64,000 bases of DNA from contig NZ_JAHSTT010000002.1 in NCBI RefSeq assembly GCF_019145205.1, forward strand, positions 124,001-188,000, in the 5' to 3' direction. Position 1 is the first letter of the stretch. Each line of letters starts with the position of its first letter. This DNA comes from Pseudomonas khavaziana (GTDB lineage: Bacteria; Pseudomonadota; Gammaproteobacteria; Pseudomonadales; Pseudomonadaceae). The notes beneath the pieces are model-generated. The model saw nothing but the letters and a program-made list of their open reading frames with translations, searched no databases and was not told where the DNA came from. This document shows positions 1 to 10,600 of the stretch, one piece after another. The translations under genes were made by a program, and so were the position numbers.

Positions 1-1338
1 CATGTTCAGCTGAGTACCGAAGCCACGGTTATTCAGCGCGCCAGGCCAGGTTTCATGGCGGTTGATGCGCGACTGCATATAGCGTGAGTTCTGGCGGAAC
101 TGCCAATCGTCGTTGAAACTATGGCTGAACTCGTAGCCGGTGCTCCAGGCTTCACGTTCGAACGTATTCCAGTCCGGGTTGCCGAGCATGGTGTGCTTGG
201 ACAGTTTGCCATTGGGGTTGGTAAGCAAGGTGCCAGCGGCGGGTAGGCCCAACTCGAGATTAGTGTGGTCTTTTTGGTAATTGGCCAACAGGGTCAGGCT
301 GTTGTAATCGTCGAAATTCAGGGTCAGGGACGGCGCGATATACAGGCGATCATCTGGAACATGGTCAGTTTGCGTGTCGGATTTACGGCCCAGCATCACC
401 ACGCGTCCAAGGATGCTGTCGCTGTCGTTGAGCGGACCCGATATATCCACACCCAATTGGCGCCGATTATTCGAGCCATACCCCACTTGCACCTCACCTT
501 GCGGAGTGGCGGTGGGGTGTTTGCTCACCAGATTCACCAAGCCGCCAGGCGCATTCTCACCATAGAGCAGGGACGAGGGGCCGCGAAAGATTTCGACGCG
601 TTCCAAGCCATAAGGCTCACTGGTCGTATCGTAGCGATTGCCTTGTACTCGTAGCCCATCTCGCAGAAGGCCGTAGCCGTAATCCGTGGCATTGAAACCG
701 CGAATAAAGAACAGGTCGCCTGCCAGGCTGTCACCGGCAGCAAAAGGGGGTGCGAAGATACCTGGCACATAGCCCAACACCTCAGTGAGCGTTTGTGACT
801 TCTGGTCCTTTATGCGCTGGCCGGTGACCACCGATACCGAACGTGGTGTTTCGGACAAAGGCGTGCTGGTCTTGGTACCGATGCGACTATTTTGCGCCTT
901 GTAGCCTACATCCCCGGCGATGTCTTGGTTGAACCCTGCTTGTTGATAACCGCTGACCGTGGTAGGGGCGAGCACCAGTTGCCCTGTGGGAATGGCCTGC
1001 AGAACATAACTGCCGGGCGCCTGGGATAGCACGTGTAGCCCCGAGTTCTGCAGCAACAGTGCAAAGCCTTGTTCCACCGAATAATCGCCTTCCAGCCCTG
1101 CTGTAGTCAGCTGCGCGGTTTGCTGAGGCGAGAAAGACAGAATGACATTCGCCCTGGCAGCGAATTGGCTCAAGGCATTGTCCAGTGGGCCAGCCGGGAT
1201 GACGAAATGCTGCACCCCGTTGGCGGCCATGGCGCCAGGGGCAAGCAAGACACTGGCGATGGTTGCTGTGCCGAGCAGCAGGCCGTACATCATAGCGTGG
1301 CAGGAAAGTCGCAAGCGGAGCTTGGTGGGGAGGCGCAT
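1..1338 (-). CDS. TonB-dependent siderophore receptor with STN domain (C-terminus outside window)
   Basis: Outer-membrane receptor for a ferric siderophore, energised by TonB. The frame is open from an ATG at 1338 to the window edge, giving 446 residues of a protein that is usually about 800. It starts with a signal peptide (hydrophobic core around residues 17-36). A secretin/TonB short N-terminal (STN) domain follows at about 45-115, ending near 'GSYVLQ'. The plug domain spans roughly 155-275, with 'SVVTGQRI', 'LFFIRGF', 'VEIFRGPSSLLYG' and 'GGLVNLVSK', and the first barrel strands come next. The STN domain signals to a FecR-type regulator, and the fecI/fecR-like pair lies just upstream on the same strand. 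This points to FpvA/FecA/FoxA-like self-induction by the ligand. The substrate cannot be named from sequence alone. Confidence 0.93.
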   Translation of the reverse strand, partial: MRLPTKLRLRLSCHAMMYGLLLGTATIASVLLAPGAMAANGVQHFVIPAGPLDNALSQFAARANVILSFSPQQTAQLTTAGLEGDYSVEQGFALLLQNSGLHVLSQAPGSYVLQAIPTGQLVLAPTTVSGYQQAGFNQDIAGDVGYKAQNSRIGTKTSTPLSETPRSVSVVTGQRIKDQKSQTLTEVLGYVPGIFAPPFAAGDSLAGDLFFIRGFNATDYGYGLLRDGLRVQGNRYDTTSEPYGLERVEIFRGPSSLLYGENAPGGLVNLVSKHPTATPQGEVQVGYGSNNRRQLGVDISGPLNDSDSILGRVVMLGRKSDTQTDHVPDDRLYIAPSLTLNFDDYNSLTLLANYQKDHTNLELGLPAAGTLLTNPNGKLSKHTMLGNPDWNTFEREAWSTGYEFSHSFNDDWQFRQNSRYMQSRINRHETWPGALNNRGFGTQLNM

Positions 1339-1423
1339 AAGTGGGTAAGCCCTGAAGGTGGTCGTGATTACCTGTAGGGCCGCATCAGGTGAAAAAAAGA
1401 TAACCCCCGCGTGCGAATTTTTT

Positions 1424-2368
1424 TCAACCGATTCGCGTTACCGAAACCCAGTAGCGAGTGAAGTACTTCACCTGAATCGGCAGGGTCGCCTGCAGGTTGG
1501 CCAGTACTGCATCGGTTGAATCCAGTCGGAAGGTCCCGGAGATACGCAAGCGCGCTGAAGCCGAATCGTATTTCAGGACACCTGGGCGATAGCGGGCGAG
1601 TTCGTCCATCACCTCTGCGAGGCGAGCATCCAATACGATTAACTGCCCATCGACCCAGGCAGCTTCGGAGCCGCGATAACTCGTGTTGGGACCCACGTTT
1701 TGGCGATCAAAATCAGCGCTCTCACCAGCCCCTAGCAGCCGCGCGTGGTTGGGCTGATCACCTGGAGACACGCTCACCCGGTCTTCCAGGACGCCGACAC
1801 GCGTGGAGTCTGGCAACTGGCGCACCGTGAACCGAGTGCCCAATGCCTGGACGCGGCCTTGAAGGGTTTCGACATAAAACGGCGTTTGCCCGCCGAGCTT
1901 GCCGGTGTGGATAAGTACTTCACCTTCGCGCAAACGGATCAAGCGCTGGCGCCCATCAAAAACCACGTCAATCGCGGTGCTGGTATTAAGATCTATCCGC
2001 GTACCGTCAGCCAGCTCGACACGCCGGCGCTCACCCATGGAAGTCCGGTAATCGGCCCAGACATTGGCCAGGGGCGTGCGTTGCTGAACATTCCAACCGA
2101 GATAGCCGGTACCGCCCAACACCAGCATCCACTTCAGTACTTGGCGGCGTTGTTGCGTGGTCGACAATGCACGGCGGGTGAAATCCTGGGGCAGCGCGCC
2201 AAGACTGCGCTGCAATTGCTCAATCTGGTCCCACGCAGCCTGGTGGGACGGATCGCCGTTCAGCCATTGTTGCCAGGCCAGGCGGTCAGCGGCCGTAGGT
2301 GTCTGGGAGTGGAACCGTACATACCAGCTGGCAGCGGCTTCGAAGGTCTTACGATCCGGCACCGCCAT
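1424..2368 (-). CDS. FecR-family anti-sigma / sigma regulator
   Basis: Inner-membrane regulator that passes the signal from the receptor STN domain to the ECF sigma factor. The N-terminal DUF4880 domain (about 1-50) contains the typical 'WQQWLNGDPSHQAAW' stretch. One membrane segment lies near residues 80-100 ('WMLVLGGTGYLGW'). The periplasmic FecR domain follows (about 115-215, 'YRTSMGERRRVELADGT', 'LNTSTAIDV'). The C-terminus carries the 'RLRISGTFRLDSTDAVLANL' segment that contacts the receptor. I chose the ATG at 2368 because it overlaps the TAA of the upstream sigma gene as TAATG, a normal translational coupling. A longer form from 2395 would run inside the sigma gene. About 314 aa, usual for the family. 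Confidence 0.92.
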   Translation of the reverse strand: MAVPDRKTFEAAASWYVRFHSQTPTAADRLAWQQWLNGDPSHQAAWDQIEQLQRSLGALPQDFTRRALSTTQQRRQVLKWMLVLGGTGYLGWNVQQRTPLANVWADYRTSMGERRRVELADGTRIDLNTSTAIDVVFDGRQRLIRLREGEVLIHTGKLGGQTPFYVETLQGRVQALGTRFTVRQLPDSTRVGVLEDRVSVSPGDQPNHARLLGAGESADFDRQNVGPNTSYRGSEAAWVDGQLIVLDARLAEVMDELARYRPGVLKYDSASARLRISGTFRLDSTDAVLANLQATLPIQVKYFTRYWVSVTRIG

Positions 2369-2874
2369 TACAGGCTGGCCACGATCAGCGAGCATTCAGT
2401 CAATGCACGGATCATGTGCTTCTTCACCGTGGTGAGTGATACCTGCAGCTGATCTGCGATCTGTTGATAAGTCAGCCCCTCGAGCTGCGACAGCATAAAG
2501 ATCCGCCGTGCTCGCTCGCCGAGTGCGGCCAAGGCTTTATCCACAGCCACCAGAGTCTCAATGATGACGGCCTTGTCTTCTTCGCTAATGGCGTTGGCCT
2601 CAGGACGTTCGGCCAAGGTTTTCTTGTAGGCCTGCTCAATGGCGTGTCGACGGTAACGATCAATCACCAGGCCCCTGGCGATGGTCGCCAGATAGTCCCG
2701 CGGCTCAATGATCTGCGCCGCATGTCGCCCGCCCAGAATACGCACGAACGTATCGTGCGCCACATCGGCGGCATCGCAGGCGTTATGCAACTTACCTTTG
2801 AGCCACCCGTGCAACCAGCAATGGTGTTGCTCATAGATGTTCTGGACCGCAGCCGTGTGTGAAGGAAGGGACAT
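2368..2874 (-). CDS. FecI-like ECF sigma factor
   Basis: Extracytoplasmic-function sigma factor, probably driving the neighbouring siderophore receptor. Region 2 is visible as 'DAADVAHDTFVRIL' followed by 'PRDYLATIARGLVIDRYRRHAIEQAY'. Region 4 is near the C-terminus, as 'ALAALGERARRIFMLSQLEGLTYQQIADQLQVSLTTVKKHM', a classic sigma-70 region 4 helix-turn-helix. About 168 aa from the ATG at 2874; a TTG at 2886 would add four residues. It is the first gene of a sigma-FecR-receptor unit. A Fur-box-like site lies 21-39 bases upstream, so iron repression is expected by inference. Confidence 0.93.
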   Translation of the reverse strand: MSLPSHTAAVQNIYEQHHCWLHGWLKGKLHNACDAADVAHDTFVRILGGRHAAQIIEPRDYLATIARGLVIDRYRRHAIEQAYKKTLAERPEANAISEEDKAVIIETLVAVDKALAALGERARRIFMLSQLEGLTYQQIADQLQVSLTTVKKHMIRALTECSLIVASL

Positions 2875-2894
2875 AGGGCATGACAAGGCAGGTT

Positions 2895-2913
2895 AATGAT
2901 AATCGCTATTATT
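2895..2913 (-). promoter_or_regulatory. Fur-box-like operator upstream of the FecI-type sigma gene
   Basis: AATGATAATCGCTATTATT resembles the 19-bp Fur consensus; the half TGATAAT is exact and the other half is degenerate. It sits just upstream of the sigma gene start, where an iron-dependent repressor would block initiation. Iron control is an inference from motif and context. Confidence 0.7.
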
Positions 2914-2919
2914 AACTGC

Positions 2920-3360
2920 CCTGCCGTTTTCTCACAATAGATCTCTTTTTGAAGCGCTCACCACCGAGGTAGAGGATATGGCTGCCTTCGGAATGGAGGA
3001 AATACCAGCGGATTTGCAGTTTTCTACGGATTAAGCCCTGTGAATAACCGCCCCTGTGCCCAGTTGATAACAGGGCCTGAAACCTGAGTAAAAACCCCTC
3101 TGTGGATAACAACCTGTTTAATCCACAGGCTTAAAGCACTTATCCAAGGGCCTCATTGGCACATGACCACAGACTTTTGAACCTCTGTACATATTGTAAA
3201 TAAAGGCCTATAGCAATCTATCCACAGAAAAGTGGTTCAGTAGAAATAAACATAAAAACAAAGATTTAATAAATTTCTCTCTTTTAATTTCTATTGTCTG
3301 CGATTCATCCACAGCTGGTTAAATTTTGTGCAAAGGGTTCTTTAGGAAGGGCGAAGTCCC
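2920..3360. other. Gene-free DnaA-box cluster with AT-rich segment (origin-like region)
   Basis: No credible gene lies between the FecI-type gene and mnmG. On the plus strand there are two consensus DnaA boxes (TGTGAATAA at 3039-3047, TGTGGATAA at 3101-3109). Three boxes have one mismatch (TAATCCACA 3119-3127, CTATCCACA 3218-3226, TCATCCACA 3305-3313), and TTATCCAAG lies at 3140-3148. A strongly AT-rich run covers about 3235-3298 between the boxes. This architecture is that of an origin or a DnaA-titration/regulatory region. In E. coli oriC borders mnmG. In Pseudomonas the characterised origin lies by dnaA/rpmH, so this may be an accessory DnaA-binding region, possibly also controlling mnmG. 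Confidence 0.6.
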
Positions 3361-3366
3361 TATACT
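3338..3366 (+). promoter_or_regulatory. mnmG: Candidate sigma70 promoter of mnmG-rsmG-parAB
   Basis: A TATACT -10 element at 3361-3366 is preceded after 17 bp by TTCTTT (3338-3343), a weak -35. It lies about 70 bp upstream of the mnmG start and just downstream of the last DnaA-like box. The same CCCTATACT context occurs in the atp promoter. Confidence 0.45.
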
Positions 3367-3438
3367 TGCCGCCAAAGCTCTAAAACTCTTTCAACAAACA
3401 ATTCCTGATTACCTACATAAGCAGGCACGAGGTGCGTG

Positions 3439-5331
3439 GTGGATTTCCCTTCCCGTTTTGAAGTGATCGTCATCGGCGGCGGTCATGCCGGTACCGAGGC
3501 AGCACTGGCGTCAGCACGCATGGGCGTAAAAACCCTGTTGCTCACGCACAACGTGGAAACCCTCGGTGCCATGAGTTGCAACCCCGCTATTGGCGGGATT
3601 GGCAAAAGCCACCTGGTCAAGGAAATCGACGCCCTTGGTGGTGTGATGGCCATGGCCACCGACAAAGGTGGTATTCAATTTCGCGTGCTCAACAGCCGCA
3701 AAGGCCCGGCGGTGCGTGCAACCCGGGCTCAAGCTGACCGCATCCTGTACAAGGCGGCCGTACGTGAAACCCTGGAAAACCAGCCGAACCTGTGGATATT
3801 TCAGCAAGCCGCCGATGATCTGATCGTCGAGCAGGACGTGGTTAAAGGCGTGGTCACCCAAATGGGCCTGCGTTTCTTTGCAGAATCCGTCGTGCTGACT
3901 ACCGGTACCTTCCTGGGTGGACTTATCCACATCGGCATGCAGAACTATTCCGGTGGGCGCGCCGGTGATCCGCCGTCGATTGCCCTGGCAAAACGCCTGC
4001 GTGAATTGCCTTTACGTGTTGGTCGCCTGAAAACCGGTACGCCACCACGTATCGACGGGCGTTCTGTGGATTTCTCGGTGATGACCGAGCAAGCCGGTGA
4101 CACGCCAATTCCGGTCATGTCGTTCATGGGTTCCAAAGAACAGCACCCAAAACAGGTCAGCTGCTGGATTACCCATACCAACGCCCGAACCCACGAAATC
4201 ATTGCCGCAAACCTCGACCGTTCGCCAATGTATTCCGGGGTGATCGAAGGCATTGGCCCGCGTTATTGCCCATCGATCGAAGACAAGATCCACCGTTTTG
4301 CCGACAAGGAAAGCCATCAGGTCTTCATCGAACCCGAAGGGTTGACCACCCACGAGCTGTACCCGAACGGGATTTCCACATCCTTGCCGTTCGACGTGCA
4401 AATCCAGATCGTGCAGTCGATCCGCGGTATGGAAAATGCGCACATCGTGCGGCCGGGCTACGCCATTGAGTACGATTACTTCGACCCGCGTGATTTGAAA
4501 TACAGCCTGGAAACCAAAGTAATTGGCGGCTTGTTCTTTGCCGGGCAAATCAATGGCACCACCGGTTACGAAGAAGCTGGCGCGCAAGGTTTGCTGGCCG
4601 GAACCAACGCTGCATTACGGGCACAAGGCAAAGACAGCTGGTGCCCGCGTCGGGATGAAGCGTACATCGGCGTTCTGGTCGACGACCTGATTACCCTGGG
4701 CACCCAGGAACCGTACCGGATGTTCACTTCCCGGGCCGAATACCGTCTGATCCTGCGCGAAGACAACGCCGACCTGCGCTTGACCGAAAAAGGTCGCGAA
4801 TTGGGCCTGGTCGATGACGCGCGTTGGGCTGCGTTCTGCAAGAAACGCGAAAGCATCGCGCTTGAAGAGCAACGCCTGAAAAGCACCTGGGTTCGCCCGG
4901 GCACCGAGCAGGGAGATGCAATTGCGGAAAAATTCGGCACGCCGCTGACCCATGAATACAACCTGCTGAACCTGCTGTCCCGTCCAGAAATCGACTACGC
5001 TGGTCTGGTCGAAGTGACCGGCCAGGGTGCAGAAGACCCACAGGTCGCCGAACAGGTCGAGATCAAGACCAAGTACGCCGGTTACATTGATCGCCAGCAG
5101 GATGAAATCGCCCGCCTGCGTGCCAGTGAAGATACCAAGTTGCCTGTGGATATCGACTACACCGGGATTTCCGGGCTGTCGAAAGAAATTCAAAGCAAGC
5201 TGGGGATAACTCGGCCTGAAACACTCGGGCAGGCTTCACGCATCCCGGGCGTCACTCCTGCAGCCATTTCGCTGTTGATGATTCATTTGAAAAAACGCGG
5301 CGCGGGCCGTCAGTTGGAGCAAAGCGCTTGA
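3439..5331 (+). CDS. mnmG: tRNA uridine-5-carboxymethylaminomethyl(34) synthesis enzyme MnmG (GidA)
   Basis: FAD-dependent subunit that, with MnmE, installs carboxymethylaminomethyl groups on U34 of several tRNAs. The Rossmann FAD motif '[10 protein letters not shown]' is at about residues 13-22. The family signatures '[11 protein letters not shown]' and '[25 protein letters not shown]' are present, and the C-terminal MnmE-binding helical domain is complete. About 630 aa, full length. Two GTG codons are tandem at 3436 and 3439. I prefer 3439 (MDFPSRF) because it agrees with pseudomonad homologues and leaves better spacing from ACGAGG at 3427-3432. It overlaps rsmG by 4 bp. mnmE is not next door; the FecI-type cluster and DnaA-box region lie on that side. 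Confidence 0.97.
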   Translation: MDFPSRFEVIVIGGGHAGTEAALASARMGVKTLLLTHNVETLGAMSCNPAIGGIGKSHLVKEIDALGGVMAMATDKGGIQFRVLNSRKGPAVRATRAQADRILYKAAVRETLENQPNLWIFQQAADDLIVEQDVVKGVVTQMGLRFFAESVVLTTGTFLGGLIHIGMQNYSGGRAGDPPSIALAKRLRELPLRVGRLKTGTPPRIDGRSVDFSVMTEQAGDTPIPVMSFMGSKEQHPKQVSCWITHTNARTHEIIAANLDRSPMYSGVIEGIGPRYCPSIEDKIHRFADKESHQVFIEPEGLTTHELYPNGISTSLPFDVQIQIVQSIRGMENAHIVRPGYAIEYDYFDPRDLKYSLETKVIGGLFFAGQINGTTGYEEAGAQGLLAGTNAALRAQGKDSWCPRRDEAYIGVLVDDLITLGTQEPYRMFTSRAEYRLILREDNADLRLTEKGRELGLVDDARWAAFCKKRESIALEEQRLKSTWVRPGTEQGDAIAEKFGTPLTHEYNLLNLLSRPEIDYAGLVEVTGQGAEDPQVAEQVEIKTKYAGYIDRQQDEIARLRASEDTKLPVDIDYTGISGLSKEIQSKLGITRPETLGQASRIPGVTPAAISLLMIHLKKRGAGRQLEQSA

Positions 5332-5972
5332 GTTCGTTGGTCACCTCGCAACACGCCGAAGAGTTATCCACAGGAGCACGCCAGTTGGACGTGGTCCTCA
5401 CCGAAGCCCAGCATGAGCTGCTGCTGGGCTATCTGGCCCTGTTGATCAAATGGAACAAGGCGTACAACCTCACCGCTGTGCGTGATCCGGACGAGATGGT
5501 GTCGCGGCATTTACTCGACAGCCTCAGCGTGATGCCGTTCATCGAAAACGGTCGTTGGCTCGACGTCGGCAGTGGCGGCGGCATGCCCGGGATTCCTTTG
5601 GCGATACTGTTTCCCGAGTCTCAGGTAACCTGCCTGGACAGCAACGGCAAGAAAACCCGCTTCCTGACCCAGGTCAAACTCGAACTCAAGCTGGATAACC
5701 TGCAAGTTATCCACAGTCGCGTCGAAGCCTTTACGCCTGAGCAGCCTTTCAACGGCATTGTGTCCCGGGCGTTCAGCAGCATGGAGAACTTCAGCAACTG
5801 GACCCGCCACCTCGGCGACCGCGACACCCGTTGGCTGGCAATGAAGGGCGTCCATCCAAGCGACGAGCTGTTAGCATTGCCGGCAGACTTCCACCTCGAT
5901 AGCGAACACGCTTTGGCCGTACCCGGTTGCCAAGGCCAACGCCATCTGCTGATACTGCGCCGCACGGCATGA
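5328..5972 (+). CDS. rsmG: 16S rRNA (guanine(527)-N7)-methyltransferase RsmG (GidB)
   Basis: SAM-dependent methyltransferase that makes m7G527 in 16S rRNA; loss gives low-level streptomycin resistance in other bacteria. The SAM-binding motif '[17 protein letters not shown]' lies at about 77-93, preceded by the family signature '[26 protein letters not shown]'. 214 aa, normal length. The start is a TTG at 5328 inside the mnmG stop region (TTGA overlap), as in other pseudomonads, which implies translational coupling. Two perfect TTATCCACA 9-mers lie within the gene (5364-5372 and 5707-5715). Confidence 0.96.
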   Translation: MSSLVTSQHAEELSTGARQLDVVLTEAQHELLLGYLALLIKWNKAYNLTAVRDPDEMVSRHLLDSLSVMPFIENGRWLDVGSGGGMPGIPLAILFPESQVTCLDSNGKKTRFLTQVKLELKLDNLQVIHSRVEAFTPEQPFNGIVSRAFSSMENFSNWTRHLGDRDTRWLAMKGVHPSDELLALPADFHLDSEHALAVPGCQGQRHLLILRRTA

Positions 5973-5990
5973 TTGGGAACACAAGCAAGA

Positions 5991-6788
5991 ATGGCTAAGG
6001 TATTCGCGATTGCGAACCAGAAAGGTGGCGTGGGTAAGACCACCACCTGTATCAACCTCGCAGCATCCCTGGTCGCCACCAAGCGTCGGGTGCTGTTGAT
6101 CGATCTCGATCCACAGGGCAACGCCACCATGGGTAGCGGTGTGGATAAACACGGCCTGGAAAACTCGGTCTACGATTTGCTGATTGGCGAATGCGACCTG
6201 GCCCAGGCCATGCACTATTCCGAGCATGGTGGTTACCAACTGCTGCCGGCCAACCGCGATTTGACCGCCGCGGAAGTGGTGCTGCTGGAAATGCAGATGA
6301 AAGAAAGCCGTCTGCGCAGCGCCCTGGCGCCCATTCGCGAGAATTACGACTACATTCTGATCGACTGCCCACCGTCGCTGTCGATGCTCACGCTGAACGC
6401 CCTGGTGGCCGCCGACGGGGTGATTATCCCCATGCAGTGCGAGTACTTCGCCCTCGAAGGCTTGAGCGACCTTGTGGATAACATCAAGCGTATCGCCGAG
6501 CTGCTCAACCCGAACCTGAAAGTCGAAGGCCTGCTGCGGACCATGTACGATCCGCGTCTGAGTCTGATGAACGATGTGTCGGCGCAGCTCAAGGAACATT
6601 TTGGCGATCAGCTGTATGACACCGTGATCCCACGCAACATCCGCCTGGCCGAAGCGCCAAGCTATGGCATGCCCGCGCTGGCGTACGACAAGTCCTCGCG
6701 TGGCGCCATTGCCTATCTGGCGCTGGCCGGTGAGTTGGTTCGCCGACAACGCCGCAATTCACGCACTGCTGCAGCCCAGCCAACTTAA
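5991..6788 (+). CDS. parA: Chromosome-partitioning ATPase ParA (Soj)
   Basis: Walker-type ATPase that moves ParB-parS complexes and so segregates the origin region. The deviant Walker A 'KGGVGKTT' is at residues 11-18, Walker B is 'YILIDCPPSLSMLTLNAL', and the 'PRNIRLAEAPSYGMPALAYD' stretch is typical of chromosomal ParA. 265 aa from the ATG at 5991; upstream in-frame starts would reach into the rsmG spacer without improving the match. It lies 18 bp after rsmG and 9 bp before parB, so is probably co-transcribed. Perfect DnaA 9-mers fall at 6140-6148 and 6473-6481. Confidence 0.96.
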   Translation: MAKVFAIANQKGGVGKTTTCINLAASLVATKRRVLLIDLDPQGNATMGSGVDKHGLENSVYDLLIGECDLAQAMHYSEHGGYQLLPANRDLTAAEVVLLEMQMKESRLRSALAPIRENYDYILIDCPPSLSMLTLNALVAADGVIIPMQCEYFALEGLSDLVDNIKRIAELLNPNLKVEGLLRTMYDPRLSLMNDVSAQLKEHFGDQLYDTVIPRNIRLAEAPSYGMPALAYDKSSRGAIAYLALAGELVRRQRRNSRTAAAQPT

Positions 6789-6797
6789 GGAATCCCC

Positions 6798-7670
6798 ATG
6801 GCCGTCAAGAAACGAGGTCTCGGACGTGGTCTGGATGCACTCCTGAGTGGTCCGACCGTCACATCGCTTGAAGAGCAAGCGGTGCAGGCCGACGAGCGCG
6901 AGCTGCAGCACTTGCCCCTGGACCTGATCCAGCGTGGCAAATACCAGCCACGCCGGGACATGGATCCCCAGGCGCTGGAAGAACTGGCTAACTCGATCAA
7001 GGCCCAGGGCGTGATGCAACCGATTGTGGTGCGCCCGATTGGCGGTGGCCGCTTTGAGATCATCGCCGGTGAACGTCGCTGGCGCGCCAGCCAACAGGCC
7101 GGCAAGGACACCATCCCGGCGATGGTGCGCGATGTGCCGGATGAAACCGCCATTGCCATGGCGTTGATCGAGAACATCCAGCGCGAAGACCTCAACCCGA
7201 TCGAAGAAGCAATCGCGTTGCAACGTTTGCAGCACGAGTTCCAACTGACCCAGCAACAAGTGGCCGACGCAGTGGGAAAATCCCGCGTCACCGTGTCCAA
7301 CTTGCTGCGCCTGATCGCACTGCCGGAAGTTATCAAGACCATGTTGTCCCACGGTGACCTGGAAATGGGTCACGCCCGTGCTTTGCTCGGCTTGCCGGAA
7401 AATCAACAGGTTGAAGGGGCGCGACACGTTGTCGCACGAGGTCTCACCGTGCGTCAGACCGAGGCTTTGGTACGCCAATGGCTCAGCGGCAAACCTGCAC
7501 CGGTCGAAGCGGCCAAACCTGATCCGGATATCGCACGGCTTGAGCAGCGCCTGGCCGAGCGCCTGGGCTCTGCGGTACAAATTCGTCACGGCAAGAAGGG
7601 CAAAGGGCAATTGGTCATCGGATATAACTCTTTGGATGAGCTTCAGGGCGTCCTTGCCCACATCCGCTGA
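6798..7670 (+). CDS. parB: Chromosome-partitioning protein ParB (Spo0J)
   Basis: DNA-binding CTPase that loads at parS sites and spreads. The ParB N-domain carries 'GKYQPRR' (about 47-53) and the nucleotide-binding 'GERRWRA' at 91-97. The helix-turn-helix 'TQQQVADAVGKSRVTVSNLLRL' is at about 150-172. A C-terminal dimerisation domain follows a short linker. 290 aa, normal length. A perfect parS core for this protein is present in the window inside folE2 at 41941-41954. Confidence 0.96.
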   Translation: MAVKKRGLGRGLDALLSGPTVTSLEEQAVQADERELQHLPLDLIQRGKYQPRRDMDPQALEELANSIKAQGVMQPIVVRPIGGGRFEIIAGERRWRASQQAGKDTIPAMVRDVPDETAIAMALIENIQREDLNPIEEAIALQRLQHEFQLTQQQVADAVGKSRVTVSNLLRLIALPEVIKTMLSHGDLEMGHARALLGLPENQQVEGARHVVARGLTVRQTEALVRQWLSGKPAPVEAAKPDPDIARLEQRLAERLGSAVQIRHGKKGKGQLVIGYNSLDELQGVLAHIR

Positions 7671-7715
7671 AACATTTGCTTATGTAGCGTGTGATCGGAA
7701 ATCACTACCCGACAG

Positions 7716-7744
7716 TTGAATAGGGGCTGAACCGCCCCTATACT
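7716..7744 (+). promoter_or_regulatory. atpI: Sigma70 promoter of the atp operon with a palindromic spacer
   Basis: TTGAAT (7716-7721), a 17-bp spacer and TATACT (7739-7744) give a near-consensus promoter 75 bp ahead of atpI. The spacer holds an inverted repeat, ATAGGGGC at 7720-7727 and GCCCCTAT at 7734-7741 with a 6-base gap. That repeat could bind a regulator or act as a hairpin for readthrough transcripts from parB. Confidence 0.7.
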
Positions 7745-7818
7745 CTGCGCGCATTTTGTCGGCACAAATTATGCCAAGTTATTGATTTCCGGCAGCCGAC
7801 CATTGAGGAGCAAGAGTG

Positions 7819-9112
<1,294 letters not shown>

Positions 9113-9136
9113 GACCAGTCTCGACTAGTCTGATGT

Positions 9137-9158
9137 CCTTCCCGGTCAAACGGGAAGG
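9137..9158 (+). other. Intercistronic hairpin upstream of atpE
   Basis: CCTTCCCG (9137-9144) and CGGGAAGG (9151-9158) form a perfect 8-bp stem with a 6-base loop between atpB and atpE. An A/T-rich tract (about 9180-9225) and the strong Shine-Dalgarno GGGAGG follow. In E. coli the atpE leader boosts translation to supply many c subunits; a similar role here is inferred. Confidence 0.55.
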
Positions 9159-9230
9159 TGGCCCACCAGGGCTATGAAACGATTTGTTTTACCGCTTTAA
9201 AATCTAAAAAACCTAAACCATACGACGTAA

Positions 9231-9501
<271 letters not shown>

Positions 9502-9503
<2 letters not shown>

Positions 9504-9525
9504 TCACTCGAATTTTCGAGTGATT
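9502..9525 (+). other. Hairpin immediately after atpE
   Basis: AATCACTCGAA (9502-9512) and TTCGAGTGATT (9515-9525) are perfect 11-bp complements that begin in the atpE stop codon. No T-run follows, so it is more likely an mRNA-stabilising or processing structure than a terminator. Confidence 0.55.
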
Positions 9526-9559
9526 GGGGTGATGGACAACGAATGAGCGAGGTGTTGGC

Positions 9560-10030
9560 GTGAACATTAATGCAACCCTGATTGGCCAATCCGTTGCGTT
9601 CTTCATTTTTGTAGTGTTTTGCATGAAGTTCGTGTGGCCTCCGGTCATCGCGGCTTTGCACGAACGTCAGAAGAAGATCGCGGATGGTTTGGACGCTGCC
9701 AGCCGTGCAGCTCGCGACCTGGAGTTGGCCCACGAGAAAGTGGGTCAGCAACTGCGCGAAGCTAAAGCACAGGCAGCCGAGATCATTGAGCAAGCCAAGA
9801 AACGCGGTAACCAGATCGTCGAAGAGGCTGTTGAAAAAGCCCGCGTCGAAGCTGACCGTGTGAAGGCTTCGGCTCATGCCGAGATCGAACAGGAACTGAA
9901 CGGTGTCAAAGACGCGCTGCGTGCCCAACTGGGTGCCCTGGCGGTCGGCGGTGCTGAGAAGATCCTCGGTGCCACAATCGATCAAAACGCGCACGCGGAG
10001 CTGGTTAACAAACTGGCTGCTGAAATTTAA
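9560..10030 (+). CDS. atpF: F0F1 ATP synthase subunit b
   Basis: Peripheral stalk subunit that links Fo to F1. One N-terminal membrane helix ('[23 protein letters not shown]', about 8-30) is followed by a long charged coiled coil ('[26 protein letters not shown]...'). 156 aa, normal. The start is a GTG at 9560 preceded by GAGG. It is followed by atpH after 12 bp. Confidence 0.96.
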   Translation: MNINATLIGQSVAFFIFVVFCMKFVWPPVIAALHERQKKIADGLDAASRAARDLELAHEKVGQQLREAKAQAAEIIEQAKKRGNQIVEEAVEKARVEADRVKASAHAEIEQELNGVKDALRAQLGALAVGGAEKILGATIDQNAHAELVNKLAAEI

Positions 10031-10042
10031 GCGAGGGCGATC

Positions 10043-10579
10043 ATGGCAGAACTGACCACGTTGGCCCGACCTTACGCTAAGGCAGCCTTCGAGCACGCCC
10101 AGGCCCACCAGCAGCTGGCCTCTTGGTCAGCCATGCTCGGCCTGGCTGCAGCCGTGTCGCAAGACGACACCATGCAGCGCGTGCTCAAGGCCCCGCGCCT
10201 GACGAGCGCAGACAAGGCCGCCACTTTTATTGAAGTGTGCGGCGACAAGTTTGATGTGAAGGTGCAGAACTTCATCCACGTCATTGCCGAAAACGACCGT
10301 CTCCCGCTATTGCCGGAGATCGCCGCTCTGTTCGACCTGTACAAGGCCGAAGCAGAGAAATCGGTAGACGTTGAAGTGACCAGTGCTTTCGCATTGAACC
10401 AAGAACAGCAAGACAAACTCGCCAAGGTTCTCAGTGCACGACTCAATCGGGAAGTGCGCCTGCAAGCTTCGGAGGACGCATCGCTTATTGGTGGTGTTGT
10501 TATCCGTGCCGGCGACCTGGTTATCGATGGCTCGATTCGCGGCAAAATCGCGAAACTTGCCGAAGCATTGAAATCTTGA
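10043..10579 (+). CDS. atpH: F0F1 ATP synthase subunit delta
   Basis: Delta (OSCP-like) subunit joining the b stalk to the alpha3beta3 head. It begins with the typical '[13 protein letters not shown]' and ends with '[29 protein letters not shown]', the C-terminal signature of the family. 178 aa, normal. It sits between atpF and atpA in the conserved order. Confidence 0.96.
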   Translation: MAELTTLARPYAKAAFEHAQAHQQLASWSAMLGLAAAVSQDDTMQRVLKAPRLTSADKAATFIEVCGDKFDVKVQNFIHVIAENDRLPLLPEIAALFDLYKAEAEKSVDVEVTSAFALNQEQQDKLAKVLSARLNREVRLQASEDASLIGGVVIRAGDLVIDGSIRGKIAKLAEALKS

Positions 10580-10600
10580 GTTTGAAGGGGCAGCAGAGCA

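Noticed and set aside
2912..3112. 66-codon minus-strand frame in the DnaA-box region
   Set aside because: No ribosome site or recognisable product, and it runs through the DnaA-box cluster.
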